A stretch of DNA of 64,000 nucleotides from Cymodocea nodosa (taxonomy: Eukaryota; Streptophyta; Magnoliopsida; Alismatales; Cymodoceaceae), in NCBI GenBank assembly GCA_036874045.1, contig CM072335.1, positions 12,048,001-12,112,000 of the forward strand. The letters run 5' to 3'. The notes under the pieces are model-generated. The model worked only from the letters and a program-made list of their open reading frames with translations. It was not told where the DNA came from and made no database searches. Shown here one piece after another: positions 19,249-33,409 of this stretch (position 1 is the first letter of the stretch; every line of letters starts with the position of its first letter). Both the position numbers and the translations under genes were made by a program.

Positions 19249-22200
19249 TATTTAGAATGAAAAAGTGCATAATATTAACGGTTAAATGATGGTTAATTGC
19301 ATAATATTTAGCTTATCATATGAGAATTAAGCCATTTTGTTATAATTGCACTATTGTTCAAGCTTTAATTTTGCCCATTTTTAATGAATTTTATAAGTAA
19401 TTTTGCATGATATTATATATCTATGGTGGATAAATGATATTAATTATGGGTAATATAAGTCTTGAAATATAGTGCAATATAGAAATTTAATTAACAAGTG
19501 CATCCCCCATTGGATATAATTTTACATGGAACACATTGATTTATTTTGCATGTCCTATGTTGGCTAACGTCTCTTGGAGTTCAACTTCCATTAATTGTAG
19601 GTAACATATATATGGGAGGAGCTTAATGCAAAAGACCAAAGAAGATGTAAAGAATCAAAAGTTGGTGGACTAAACTTTAAAGAAGAGGACATGCCAACAC
19701 CTTATTGGCCCTCCTAGATCTATGGCATCTTATTGGCTTGGTGATAAAACCAAGGTGCCACATCAAAGAGAGAGAAGACAAAACAACATAAATACAAGGG
19801 GAGAGGAATTTCGGCCAACACCTTGGTGCTTCCAATGAGAGAAACAAAGAAGAGAAGAAAGCTTGGAGGTGAGGCTTATGCTTGCAAGGAGACCATCCAT
19901 TGATGCTATTCACCATTCCAAGGGCTAAGGAGAAGACGTCCAAGCTTGGAGGTGGATTTGCTGCCAAGTTCCATTGAATTCAAAGCTCTAGAGAAGAAGA
20001 TAAGAAGCTCCTAAGGTAGTGACAACTCTTAGAGTTTATTATTTTCTTGTATAGAAGGAAGAATTGATGAGAAATGGTGGTGAACATCTCAATTATATGT
20101 CTTCTCAGCTAGATAGAGTTCAATGAATGTATATGAATGTTTAATTCTTCTTTTCAACTTCTAATTTGCATCCTCTATTCACGTGTATTGTTGGGGTTGT
20201 TGGTGAGGCTTTCACACGAGTGAATGACACTCATCAATGGTGGCTTGGCACATTTGAGAAGAAGGTGTGAATTGAAAGAAGAAGAAAATAAGTGTTGATG
20301 TTCATTTGAATGAAGAACCTATCACTTATATCTAGTTGTTAATTTTAATTTCAGTAGTTAATTGAGTTTGTTATATCTTATATTGATCACATTTTGTCCT
20401 AATCAATCTCCAAAAAGAATTTCTAATGCAAGTAGTATAGTATAGTTTAGCTAGATTAGCAAATAGCATAGTTGCATGCATTTAGTATAAATTAGAATAG
20501 AGTAGTATAGTCTATTGAACCTTTTTGTTTTATTTTTCTTTCCTTAATATTGATGCATTGATATCACTTCTGAAATCACGTGGAACTTGTGTGCATGTTA
20601 TAATTGAATGAGTTGATAGATTTACAAGTAAAGAAATTGATTCACATCACCATTTTCCACTACACATTGCCTTGAAATTGCATGATTTGTGAGCTTGTGT
20701 TAACTTTGATTATTCTACATTCACATGTCATTAATTTACTAAAGTATACCTAAGAGCAAGAACAAGTTGAGTAATAGTTGATTAAGTCATAAACACAATC
20801 CTTGTGGAAGAATGACCTGTATTTGCCATGTACACCAAAAGAACTGTGCACTTGCATTAAAGCTTGAGCTAAAAATATAGCTCAACAACTGTTATATTCG
20901 TTAATGAAAGAATCTACTTAATTTCAGGGAATTAATGTTAATTTAGTACATTTCTGAACTATCGGTAAATTGCAGGCTGTGAAATTCTTAAGTATCCGAA
21001 TTTTTGGTTGTTTCGGACAGTTATGTTTAGCATACCGAACAATTATGCTTAATTTAACGAAGAGTTATGTTTAAATTATTGAACAGTTATGTTTTAAAAG
21101 AATATTTTATTATTTCTTGAAGTACACGGGTCGAAACCATAATGCATGACTTAAGTGGACTTTCGGTGAGTTATCTCTAACTATCCGAAATCTCCTTTTA
21201 TTATAAAACTGTTGATGACACATGTCATGTTCTGGAAGAATGACTTAAGTGGATTTTCGGTGAGTTATCTGTAACTATTCGAAATGCATCTGGGCATCGG
21301 ATAGTTAGACTTGTAACTCTACGAAATATTTCTTTATTATAAAACTACTAATGACACATGTCGTAATATGGAAGATTGACTTAAGTTATATATCGTTGAG
21401 TTATCTGTAACTATCCGAAATGCATCTGGGTATCGGATAGTTACAATGCACCTGAGTATCGGATAGTTAAATTTATGCACATGTTTTATAGTTAAATCAA
21501 CAAAGTAAGTCTGTTGAGTTATCTGTAACTCCACAGATCATTTATTTTCTAATATGCCACTGTAGCGGTTGCAGGATCAGAACAGTTGGAAGAAAAAACC
21601 ATGATCGCACGTATCACGTAGGAATTCACTCATTGAAGGAAGAAGAAATCATCGTCGTTGACATGAATGAAGGAAATCCAACCAATCATTCAAGTAGAAG
21701 CAGTTAACACTAAAGAAATATAAAAGAAAAGAAGAGAAAAGAAGTAAGTGTGGTGGCCGATGGGTGTGGCCAGTGTGTGCAGAGGAGGATCATCGAGCTT
21801 TCTGCAAGCAGCGTCGGTAATTCTTTGAAGTACCACACCAACCATCACCACCACCACCATAATCACCAACCATCGGAGGTCTGTGAGGATACTTTCCTGA
21901 TGTCGGGTCGATTCCAAGCCAAACACAGTGCCTAACAACCACTGTGAGGAGTGATCGCGTCGCGGGAAGGGAAGCCATTTTCACCAAGCGTCGACTTATA
22001 TCTTAGGATATCGTAAAACTTGTAGCCTTAGCTTCGGGTTGATGCATGTATGCTGAAGAGGAGATCATCTTGCAATTCTAGACTCGCGATTCTATAGGGA
22101 GAGGAGACAGAATTGTAAGTGGTTTAATTTTCAGTGGTGTAATCGCGTCGCATGTAGTGACGGAAGTATTTACTATCGACTGAGATTACTTTACATTTCA

Positions 22201-22960
22201 CCTTTCGCCCATTTTCATGCTCATATCAAAACAAAAATACCAAAAATAACTTATCTGTGTTTGTATTTTGTATTTGGGTATTGTATTGTTTGTTTTGTAT
22301 CGTGATTAATGTTATCTTTGTTAGTGTTGTGAATGTTTTATGTTTGTTTAGTTTTACAGTTTATTGAAATTGGTTCGTTCAATAGACTTAAAGATTTTAA
22401 TGGTTACTGTTTGAATTATCTGAATGTTAGTATTGCCTAATGATAAATTCAATGTTTACTAACATTAAAGAGCTTAATTGATGTTATTTACAATCTATGA
22501 AACCGCCCAATAGTTGGCCGAATTCCTCTGTAAATAGCAGTATTAAATAGGAAGACAGGCTCGTGGAGTTAACTTAGTCCACGAGGTTAGTCCGTTGAGT
22601 TAGCCATAACTCTTAACTATAACTCAACAGACTAACGAAACAGACTAAGTTCTTTAGTCCATTGAGTTATAGTTGAGAGTTATAGTTGAGTATAAATTTG
22701 ATTATACTCAACGGAAAGCTTATTGAATATATAAATTTGATTGTTAAAAACGGAATAGTTCACAATTCTTAAGCAATTCGCTATGGGATCGACCTGTACT
22801 TGCACACTAATACATAGACATTGTGCACTTGCAGTTAAAATACAAATTGGAATTAATATCTAATTTGTGTGAAAGGTTGTTTGTTTACTTCTAAAAAGGA
22901 ATTCAGTGATATAGGTGTAAAGATAAATTAACTAAGTTAAAACAGAAGTCAACAAATCCA
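19249..22960 (+). repeat. Athila LTR 2, interrupted by a solo LTR
   Basis: The start TATTTAGAATG (TG decayed to TA) at 19249 inserts into copia gag sequence. The LTR is interrupted at 19355 by a 1.53-kb solo LTR, resumes at 20888, and runs to about 22960. Net length is ~2.17 kb, equal to LTR 1, with which it aligns throughout including TATAAAAG (21719-21726). No internal Athila sequence precedes it. It is followed by a duplicated PBS-like segment. Confidence 0.82.
19355..20887 (+). mobile_element. Solo LTR of a second Ty3-like family, nested in Athila LTR 2
   Basis: Begins TGTTCAAGCTTTAA and ends GCTCAACA, with TG...CA termini and short inverted ends. It is flanked by ACTAT (19350-19354) and ACTGT (20888-20892), a five-base duplication with one mismatch. 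The host LTR sequence is continuous across it. Its 3' part (CTTGTGGAAGAATGACC ... GTGCACTTGC) resembles the U5 end of gypsy LTRs. No internal region accompanies it, so it is a solo LTR left by recombination. The minus-strand open frame at 19677-19967 is not considered a gene. Confidence 0.78.
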
Positions 22961-23156
22961 AGTTTTTCTAGCACGTTGCTGGGTAACCAATCAAGTTTTC
23001 TAGTGCCGTGCTGGAGATCGAAACAATTATCATCCTATATTTCCAATATTCAAAATGTATTTCATCAAATAGAGGAGAATGGTTAAAATTCTAGCCTTCA
23101 TACAAAGAAAAATTACCATTTCTAGTAGCCACTTGTATGGTTTGTGAAAACTTCCT
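22961..23156 (+). other. Duplicated PBS-like segment and spacer between opposed LTRs
   Basis: AAGTTTTTCTAGCACGTTGC TGGGTAACC and, 30 bases on, AAGTTTTCTAGTGCCGTGC TGGAGATCG are two versions of one primer-binding-site-like module. The remaining ~130 bases are unrecognised spacer before the inverted LTR. Confidence 0.45.
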
Positions 23157-24965
23157 TGATTTGTTTTTATGCTTATATTAATAAATTCTTTTAGAAGTAA
23201 ACAAACAATCTTTCACACAAATTAGATATTAAGTCCAATTTGTATTTTAACTACAAGTGCATAATGTATATTGTATTTGTGTGCAAGTACAAGTCGATCC
23301 CATAGAGATTGAGTAAGAATTATGTACTATTTTGATTTTTATTTTGGAGTTTATATGTGTTCAGTTAAGTACTCCGTTGAGTTGAGTTACGAAGTTAACT
23401 GTAAGTCCGTTGAGTTATGGTTAACTCAATGGATTAACCTCGTGGAGTTAACTTTCAATTAAGCTCTTTATTGTTAGTTAATATTAGATTTATCATTAAA
23501 CAACACTAACATTCAGATATTTCAAACAATAACCATTAAAATCTTTAAGTATCTAGGATGAATCAATTTCAGTAAACAATAAACTATTTTCTATTTTCTA
23601 AATCAAACAAACATAAAACATTGACAATATTGACAATGATAACATTAATCACGATACAAAAAAAATAATACGACACTTTAATACTAAATGTAAACACAGA
23701 TAATTAGTTATTTTTGGTATTTTTGTTTTGATATGTTCCAGAAGATAAGTGAAAGGTGAAATGTAAAAATCTCTATCAACAATAAAAACTTCCGTCACTA
23801 CATACGACGTGATTACACCACTGAAAACTTAATCACTTACAATTTTGCCTCCTCTCCCTATAGAATCGTGAACCAAGAATTGTAAAATAATCTCCTCTTC
23901 AGCATACTAGCATCAACCTAAAACCAAGGCTAGAAGCTTTACAATCTCTTGAGATATGAGTTAGTGTTTGGTGAAAATGACTTCCCTTTCTGCGACATGA
24001 TCACTTCTCATAGTGGTTGTCAGTCACTATGTTTGGCTTAGAATCGACCTAACATCTAGAAAGTATTCTCACAGACCTCCGATGGTGATTTTGGTGGTGG
24101 TGTGGAGTTTCAGGGAACTTCCGATGCTTCCTACAGCTAGCGCGGTTCTCCACCTCTCTCCCTACACTTTTTCTGTCTTTCTCCTCTTCTTTTATATTTC
24201 TTTCATTAGTAATTATTTTTGCTTAAATGATCGGTTGGATTTCCTTCATTCATATCAATGATGGTGATTTCTTCTTTATTCCACGAGTGAATTCCTACAT
24301 GATACGTGCAATCGTGATTTTCCTTTGTATTTCTTATTTCTACAACTGCTATAGTGGCATGTTAGAAAATAAATGGTCCGTGGAGTTAGTGTAACTCAAC
24401 AGACTTACTTCATTGACTTAACTATCAAACTCGTGTAATAAAGAAATAACTTATAAGCTTATACTAACACAACACGTATAGTTATACTAACTTAACAAGT
24501 TAAACATGTGCAGCTCACGTGACATAATAAAGCATTTAATTTCAACACGTGCATAAATCTAACTTAACAAGTTTAGATATTTTGGATACTTACAAACCTA
24601 ACTATCCGATACTCAAGTGCATTTTCGAACATTCACTTAAGTCATGTGCATTAAGGTTTTAATATGTGTACTCCAAGAAATAATAAAATATTCTTTAAAC
24701 ATTTAAAACATGTCCAGTACATGCAATATAACTCTCCAAAATAATAGACAATTCGAATACTTAAGAATTAAAAAGCTTGTAACTCAACGATAGTTCAGAA
24801 ATGTATTTAATTAACACTAATTCCTTGAAATTATGCAAATTCTTTCATTAAAGCATATAATAGTGCAATTATAATATAATGGCTTAATTCTCATATGATA
24901 AGCTAAATATTATGCAATTAATCATCATTTAACCATTAATATTATGTATTTTTTCATTCTAAACA
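23157..24965 (-). repeat. Athila LTR 4, inverted relative to LTR 2
   Basis: On the minus strand it starts TGTTTAGAATG at 24965 and runs to about 23157, where the ACTTCTAAAAGAAT tail and AAATCAA end match the LTR at 34048-36104. It is ~1.8 kb, shorter than LTR 1 through U3 differences. It lies tail to tail with LTR 2, making a large interrupted inverted repeat over 19249-24965. It splits the copia 5' region (24966-25170) from its gag (19248 downward). Confidence 0.8.
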
Positions 24966-25169
24966 CCACCTTACTTTAGATTTTTCAACCTATAAGATTT
25001 TAAATAGTTTAAAATTTTCAAAAATAATTTAAGCCTGAAATCAATAAAGTTAAACTTATACTTAGATATTAATATCTGTTTAAAAATAGAGAAGGTAAAA
25101 CATATTCTAATATTAATTAAGTTGGTATCGATTTTATATCAAAAATTATTAACCTGCTCTAATACCACT
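24966..25169 (-). other. Copia 5' leader with primer-binding site
   Basis: On the minus strand TGGTATTAGAGCAGG (25167-25153) sits two bases after an LTR end (CA at 25170). It is one change from the usual tRNA-iMet-complementary PBS of plant copia elements. The leader then runs to 24966 where the Athila LTR is inserted. Confidence 0.75.
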
Positions 25170-25870
25170 TGTAGGATCGAATAGCTACACAAGAGGGGGG
25201 TGAATTGTGTTTTTCAACATTTTCAATTATAATTGAAACTTCAAAATTAAAAACAAGTCGAGACACTATTTTAATCAAATCATTTTATTCAATGTTTCAA
25301 TTACAATATACAATTCAATTCTCTTCAGAAATTATAGATGCAATTATATAACAATACCATGTCTCATCTAATCAATTTCATAATTACAAATAGAGAAAAC
25401 TAATTTGTGGAATTTAAAACATTTCTCCCTATTTGAGATTTTTTTTTTCTTCTACAAATCTTCAGTGACTAATATCTGATTTTCTCTATTTCACTGAATT
25501 TACTTTCTTTTGATTCTTCAATTCTTCATTGACATATATCGGATTTTTTCTTCTTCATTGAATTTTTTTTTTATCTGAGAGCATTTTTCCCTAGAGAGGT
25601 ATTTAATCCCTAAAAATATGTTTTGTTTGGTGTGTAGATAATTGATCAATGAGAATTCTATGCCTTTTATATCTTCATTTCATGCATATCTTTCACGTTT
25701 AACTATAATCTGTTTTCCACTCTTTACGTCTTTTTTTTTTCCTTGATCGAAATACACACATTTTGATCCATGTTTTCCTTTCAAATTTTCTTTAATCATC
25801 AATCCTAGATCTTCGAAAAATTTCTTGCAAAATAAACTTTCTCGTCCAAAATTTTTATCAAGTGTAATAA
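25170..25870 (-). repeat. Copia (Sirevirus-like) LTR, R-U5 part, minus strand
   Basis: The LTR 3' end reads CAATTCACCCCCCTCTTGTG TAGCTATTCGATCCTACA on the minus strand, a form common to plant Sirevirus-type LTRs, directly before the PBS. The upstream (U3) limit is not clear. The 700 bases given are those without similarity to Athila LTRs. Confidence 0.65.
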
Positions 25871-27420
25871 TAACAAGTCATGTTAATGTTAACTAAACAA
25901 GTAAAACAAGTAGATTTATAACTTAACGTATCTAACTTAATGAGTTCATCATGTGTCAATTCACGTGGCAAGTACTGTAACTAACTTAACGAACTAAGTC
26001 TGTGGTGTTAACTCAACGAACCAGCTTAACTTGTCTTTCGAAAGGTTAGATGCTAATAACTATCCGAAAAGTATTTAAATATCAGATAGTTTCGTAAGTC
26101 TCTTAAATATCCTCTGATATAACTTAACTGTCCAACATTAAATAAATGTTTTAAACAATAAAGTATTTACCACATGTAATAATAATAACTTTAAGTTTAT
26201 ATAACACTAACCTAATGTGTTACCTTAGTATTTAATATAGCAACTCAACGTAGTTATGTTAACATAACGAATTAAACATGTGCAACTCACGTGATACAAT
26301 ACGCAGTTATGTTCACTACGTACATAATTTTAACTTATTGAGTTTGTCTCTTCATTAAACGTTTTGTTCATTAACTCAATAAGTTCTCACATGACCTTTT
26401 TACAAATAAAGTACTAACTCAATGAGTTGTCTTAACGTGCATATACATGATATAGAAAATGTAAAAAACATATCATACTTTACAATAAAAATACACGTTT
26501 GTTTAGTTAAATGAAAAGTTAATATAACTTAACGACTAGTTATTTAACTTAACATAATTTCAGATTCATTACAGATAAGTATTTATATCAGTAAACTTTT
26601 TCTGTATTAATTGATGTTGTTAATTTACTTTCACAAATATGAATACATCATCAAAATAGTTATAATACTTAATAGTTATATAGTTAACTTTACGGACAAT
26701 CGTAAACTTATCTTCTGATTCATAATATTGGTTTATAACTCTAGGATTTATAAGTATATAATTTTATGGAGACTCATAAAGTTATCCTAAGTTATCCTTA
26801 AAGTTATGAATCTTAAACTCGTAAAGTTATGATATATAATTCATCAAGTTATCATATAAAGTTATGATATATAATCCTTATCCCTTATAAGGAAAACTCC
26901 TTATAAGAAAACTCCTTATAACTTATGGGAGTTCGTAAGTTTGTCAAGATAAGTTATTATGCTTTACATGTGCTAGCATGTAAGAGTCCGTAAAGTTAAA
27001 GAGATAATTTACGGATGTTCATAATGTTCTACTCATGTTATGGGCATAACTTTACGAAAGGTCATAATTTTTCACTTTGATAAATCGATAATTGTTACAT
27101 TTTTATTTACAAAGTTTGTTGTAGGATTATTTATTTTGCAAATGACATATGGTACACACGTACTCACACACATTCTATCATATTTCTAAAGTCTTAGTCA
27201 AATATTTTATAGGTGGCAATCAGAGATTGATTTGACAAAAGATCGTGGTTTGAAAAAGTCGAGAAACTAAACAGGTCTGTTGAATTAAGTTTTACTCGAA
27301 GTTACAGTTAAGTTCACGAGATAGGTTCATTGAGTTTAAAGTCCATGGAGTAAGTCTATTGAGTTACACTAATTTTATGAGCTAGTTATTTTTCTACTAT
27401 TCACGTAGTGAGCAATTATA
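25870..27420. repeat. U3-like region with GTTGAGTTA and AACTATCCGAA inverted repeats
   Basis: Contains GTTAACTCAACGAAC (about 26010), AACTATCCGAA...ATCAGATAGTT (about 26056-26090), a TTAAACATGTGCA-CTCACGTGA block (about 26268) nearly identical to the Athila LTR at 24500, and many ATAACTTTACG / CGTAAAGTTA repeats (26690-27060). There is no coding sequence. It could be the U3 of the copia LTR or a further Athila LTR fragment; I cannot separate these. Confidence 0.45.
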
Positions 27421-28788
27421 GAAAATTTGAAAAAGAAGGAATGTGTATGTAGGATCGTGTGTACAGTTAGAGTTCTTTATGTATAAATTGCGTAAAATCA
27501 AAGTTTGAAGTGAGTTCTTTTCGATAGTAACTCTAGAGAGAAAAATTCTTAGAAGTTTTCTTAGAGAACAAGAGTTGAAAGTCATCCGAAGGAACTCTAC
27601 AGCAACAAAGCTATTTGTTACCTAAAGATTTTAAGTGTTGTTGCCATATCTATAAGAGTAAAGTTTTTATTACGTTTATGTTTACTAAATTAATTCATTT
27701 CTCTTTACATTACATCGTAAATTAAAAAAGAGAATCTATCCACAAGGGGTGTTGTGGAAGAGCTTCGTGTAAAGTGGTGTAGATATAAACGAGGATCTAT
27801 ATGAGGATTCATGCTAACTATATAAGGATAGATGGAGAACTTGATGAAGGATAGTGAATTCTTGAGTAAAGACTCAAGGAGTGGACGTACTACAGATATA
27901 AACATTTCCTATATTAGTTCTTAGATCAGATAACTTCTTAGGGATTCGCGATAAAAATAGAAAACTTTGTTTTGTTAAAATGACTTTAAATCAGATAACT
28001 TCTTAACATCCTCTTCTTCTTCTTGGGTACACCAGTCCCTAAGAAATTTAACAGTAGATCAATAATGAAATGTTAACTTGAATTTACTCAAAAATTTCTC
28101 AAATCTTATCTTATTTTTCAAGAATGTTGGTCTAAGGGATTCTTTTTTTTGTTTAAAATTAATTTTAGATTCTTTTTATCCACATCTTTTTCTTGTCTAT
28201 TTCCAATTTCACTTTTAGACTTAGATTTTTCTTCATAATCTCTATGTCTATTTCCAATTTCATTTTGAAAGATTGTTTTCACTTGGATTTAGCTCATTTT
28301 CTTTTTAAATTCTAAGTGGCACATAAGTTCTAGATCTTAACGTTACATGCACATTTTACAATTCTTGAGAAATTTCATGAATTGCTTCTATTTACATTTT
28401 TTAATGTATGTATTTTCATTGTAAATTCATCAAGTGTATATAAACTTTCTTTTTTAGATTATCTAATCTCATTTCATTCAATTCTCAATCAATCTTTTTT
28501 AAAGTTTGCTTAGTTTCATAAAATCTTAGGTTCTAAATGATTTTCCTAATATATGTAATCTTTCAGTTTATGTTGGTCTATTCTCATGTAAACATTCAAG
28601 GAGGTTGTCATACCTCATTTTTTTATTCTCTCAACATATTTTCAATTATGAAAAAGACTAGATGTTTCATACTCATTCTACATATTAGATATAGTTAGAT
28701 ATAATTCGTTTGTTGTTCTTTTAATCTAAACATAATCATCTCAACTTCATATAGTCAACAATCTTCATACCCTTTTAAATTGTAGAAT
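27421..28788. other. Unassigned repeat-like stretch
   Basis: A plus-strand segment at about 27720-27910 (AAGGGGTGTTGTGG, AAGACTCAAGGAGTGGACG) looks like the U5-side sequence of Sirevirus-type LTRs, but no PBS follows. From 27960 to 28788 the sequence is T-rich with no recognised feature. Confidence 0.35.
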
Positions 28789-29067
28789 TAACTTTATGTT
28801 TCAAAAATCTGAGTCATATTCATACAACAACTCTATACTATGAAAACAAAAACCTAGTGCTTATTACAATTTCAAGCTTAACCCAATTATAAGGGTTGCA
28901 TTCATTGCAGTACTTAACCCAACGTGACACAAGTTGACGACAGTCATGCACTCTCTTTCAAAGGATTTGTGGCATGTCAAGCCTTAGTGGGTACACCCTG
29001 TCAATTTCTGTGAGTTTCATTCTTGCATTTCATTCTTGCAAACGTAATACCCAATAGAATTCATATA
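28789..29067 (-). pseudogene. Plastid 16S rRNA fragment in nuclear DNA, copy A
   Basis: On the + strand, 28892-29055 is the antisense of a small-subunit rRNA: AGGGTTGCATTCATTGCAG, ACTTAACCCAAC, TTGACGACAGTCATGCA, AGGATTTGTGGCATGTCAAG and GAGTTTCATTCTTGC. The last piece matches the plastid version of the 16S gene rather than the mitochondrial one as I recall them. The fragment is full of substitutions and has lost ~45 bases between the GGCATGTCAAG and GTCAATTTC parts, so it is not functional. It forms the first unit of a ~280-bp tandem duplication. Confidence 0.75.
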
Positions 29068-29360
29068 TGTTAACTTTATGTTTCAAAAATCTATGAGTCA
29101 TATTCATACAACACCTCTATACTATAAAAACAAAAACCTAGTGCTTATTATAATTTCAAGCTTAACCCAATTATAAGGGTTGCGTTCATTGCAGGACTTA
29201 ACCCAACACAACACGAGTTGACGACCGTCATGCACAAACCTATATCTACGTTCCCAAAGGCACCCTCTCTTTCAAGAGGATTTGTGGCATGTCAAGCCTT
29301 GGTAGGTACAACTTGTCAATTTCTTTAAGTTTCATTCTTGCCAACATACTACCTAATGGA
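29068..29360 (-). pseudogene. Plastid 16S rRNA fragment in nuclear DNA, copy B
   Basis: The second unit of the tandem duplication. It keeps a longer piece (TACGTTCCCAAAGGCACCC, TCTTTCAAGAGGATTTGTGG) that copy A lost, and shares with copy A the same internal deletion before GTCAATTTC. The shared leading block (TTAACTTTATGTTTCAAAAA) shows that duplication followed insertion and the first deletion. Non-functional. Confidence 0.77.
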
Positions 29361-30161
29361 TATTCTAAGTGTGACTAAAAAGTCCTAAGTGTGATCTAAC
29401 CATGATGCAAATGTATGATTAAGTTAGACTAAGCAAAAAAATTAAAATAAAATGACATTGCAAGAGAAAAGAAAAATGAGACTAAAATGAACTGAATGCA
29501 TAAAATTAGTGCGATGGCATGTTTAAAATAAATTTAACTAGGAATATTCTATGCAAAACGATATGATATGAGATAATATGCTTAAGAATGAATTATTATG
29601 AAATGATAGCCTCTCTGCTGGGTCGAGCTCGACCTTGCTCTGTTCGTCATTACCTCCACAACCAAAGAAGAGATCCGTGCGGCGAAAGGGATCGGAGCGG
29701 AACTAAAAGTATATGATGGATTTGGACTCATCCTTGAGATGAATCCAACTCACCCTGCTCTGACTCCCTCAACTACAAAAATAGTGACTTGATCATGAGT
29801 GAGTCGTTGCCTGCTCTTGGGAAATTCGAAGTGCCCTAATCTCCAAATCGATTCCTTGATCCTTGCCTTGCTCAAAATGAAAATCTTCCTATCAAGATCA
29901 CACTTGATGACGCCCAAAGCCACTAACCAGAATCATCTCATAAAGCCTAATCAACTTCACACACACAAGTTAAAACATTCAAGTTGAACCCCTTTAGGGC
30001 AGCAAATGAAACGTATTTTTGTTAAAAACATAACATCTAAAGGGCCTGACGCCGCATCCGCACTTCAAGATTACATCTTGGTCTACAAACAGGACATTTG
30101 CCAACTAACAAGCTACTGCTCAAGCAAAGCAACAGGGTGGTGACATAGCTACTAGTAGTAC
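29361..30161. other. Intergenic, 3' flank of the kinase gene
   Basis: The 3' end of the minus-strand kinase lies at 30162, so the adjoining bases probably hold its 3' UTR and poly(A) site. A moderately GC-rich piece at about 29610-29990 has no recognisable protein or RNA. I see no further gene. Confidence 0.4.
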
Positions 30162-32171
<2,010 letters not shown>

Positions 32172-32319
32172 CTTTTGCCCTCGCCTGCTCGTTCCGAAAT
32201 CCTGGAGGAAGATAGAAGAGCAAGAAAAACTGTGAAGAGGTGGGGGAAGTGGGAGGAGGGTGTGAGGCCTTTTATTGCGTCCGTCGTCCCAACGAAGAAA
32301 GGATGAAGCGGCCAACTGC

Positions 32320-32330
32320 CCCAACGGCTA
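32320..32330 (+). promoter_or_regulatory. MSA (mitosis-specific activator) element upstream of CDKB2
   Basis: CCCAACGGCTA fits the MSA consensus YCYAACGGYYA at every position. It lies 149 bases upstream of the CDKB2 ATG (read from the gene, in reverse orientation; MSA sites work in both). MSA sites are bound by three-repeat MYB3R proteins and drive G2/M expression of B-type cyclins and CDKB genes. A weaker CCAACTG and a CCCAACGAA lie within 50 bases. Site match seen; regulation inferred. Confidence 0.65.
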
Positions 32331-32479
32331 TTTTTTTTTTGAATTTCGAATGTTGGGTGATGTCTCCGTGTGGATTACTACACCCTGTTAATGGGTCCGT
32401 TTATACATTCGACAATTACATAATTTTTTTCTTATACATGTACATAATAGAAAATAATAAACTATATTTATACGTGTGG

Positions 32480-33409
32480 TAGAAAATAATAGAATTTGAA
32501 TTTAGATTATAACGTAATATAATATATGATGGATGATTATAGATAAACTGATACACATTGTTTTTCTTAAAAATAAAAAACACCTCCAGCAAATGTTGCA
32601 TTCTTATAAACGCCTTTTGGAAATTGTACTTTGATAACGACCTAATTTTTTTCAAAGAGGTGTTTCCCAAAGGAAAATCCTAATGACTATTCATAATTAC
32701 TTGAACGTCTTTCTTTCAGTGTGTCCTTAAATCAGGATGATTATTTTGATTTGATGATTTTTTAATTAGAACTTCTATACAAATTTGGAAAACCTAAAAT
32801 ACTATAATCAAATCAACATACCATTTACAACAATGATATGTCGATTTATAAATTCAACATATTGATTTTGCAATTTAGTATGTCAATTTTAGAAAAACTC
32901 ACTTGTATTATACTAAGTTATGTGCTTATATCAGGTCATGCAAATATAGTTTAGTTTTGTTGGGTGCAATTATACCTATTACCAAGCACTTACTTTGTTA
33001 AGAACTTTGAAGTTAATCATGTTTGGACGAGAGCAATATCAGGATGGGTGAATGCCTTGGAAGTTTACATACAACTTTCGCCTATATGGATACTCCTAAT
33101 ATATACTATGTTGTTTAAGTAAGTGTCCATGTGTAATATGTGTGGCGGTTGAAATACTGGTGGATGGGGGGATCACTTGAGAATCCCGTGCAACTTAGCT
33201 GACCTCTCTATAATAAATCAACAAATCCAAAACATAGAAAATATCCTACTATTAATATAAATCTGATATAATATCTTATGTTTTTGATGAATTTTATGAG
33301 TTTAACAATTTCACGATTTTAAAAAGAAATCAGAATGAAACTTAGTAAATGATTTGAAATCCTAAAAGAGCTGAAATGTTGATTTTTGGATTAAATGAAA
33401 TATATATGA
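32480..33409. other. AT-rich intergenic, nothing recognised
   Basis: No open frame, RNA gene or clear repeat. Part of it may be distal CDKB2 promoter. Confidence 0.4.

Noticed and set aside
19677-19967. 96-aa minus-strand frame in the solo LTR
   Set aside because: No homology recognised and wholly inside a TG...CA solo LTR with target duplications.
28789-29360. A functional organellar or nuclear rRNA gene
   Set aside because: Fragments are short, heavily substituted, share an internal deletion and are tandemly duplicated, so they are pseudogenic.
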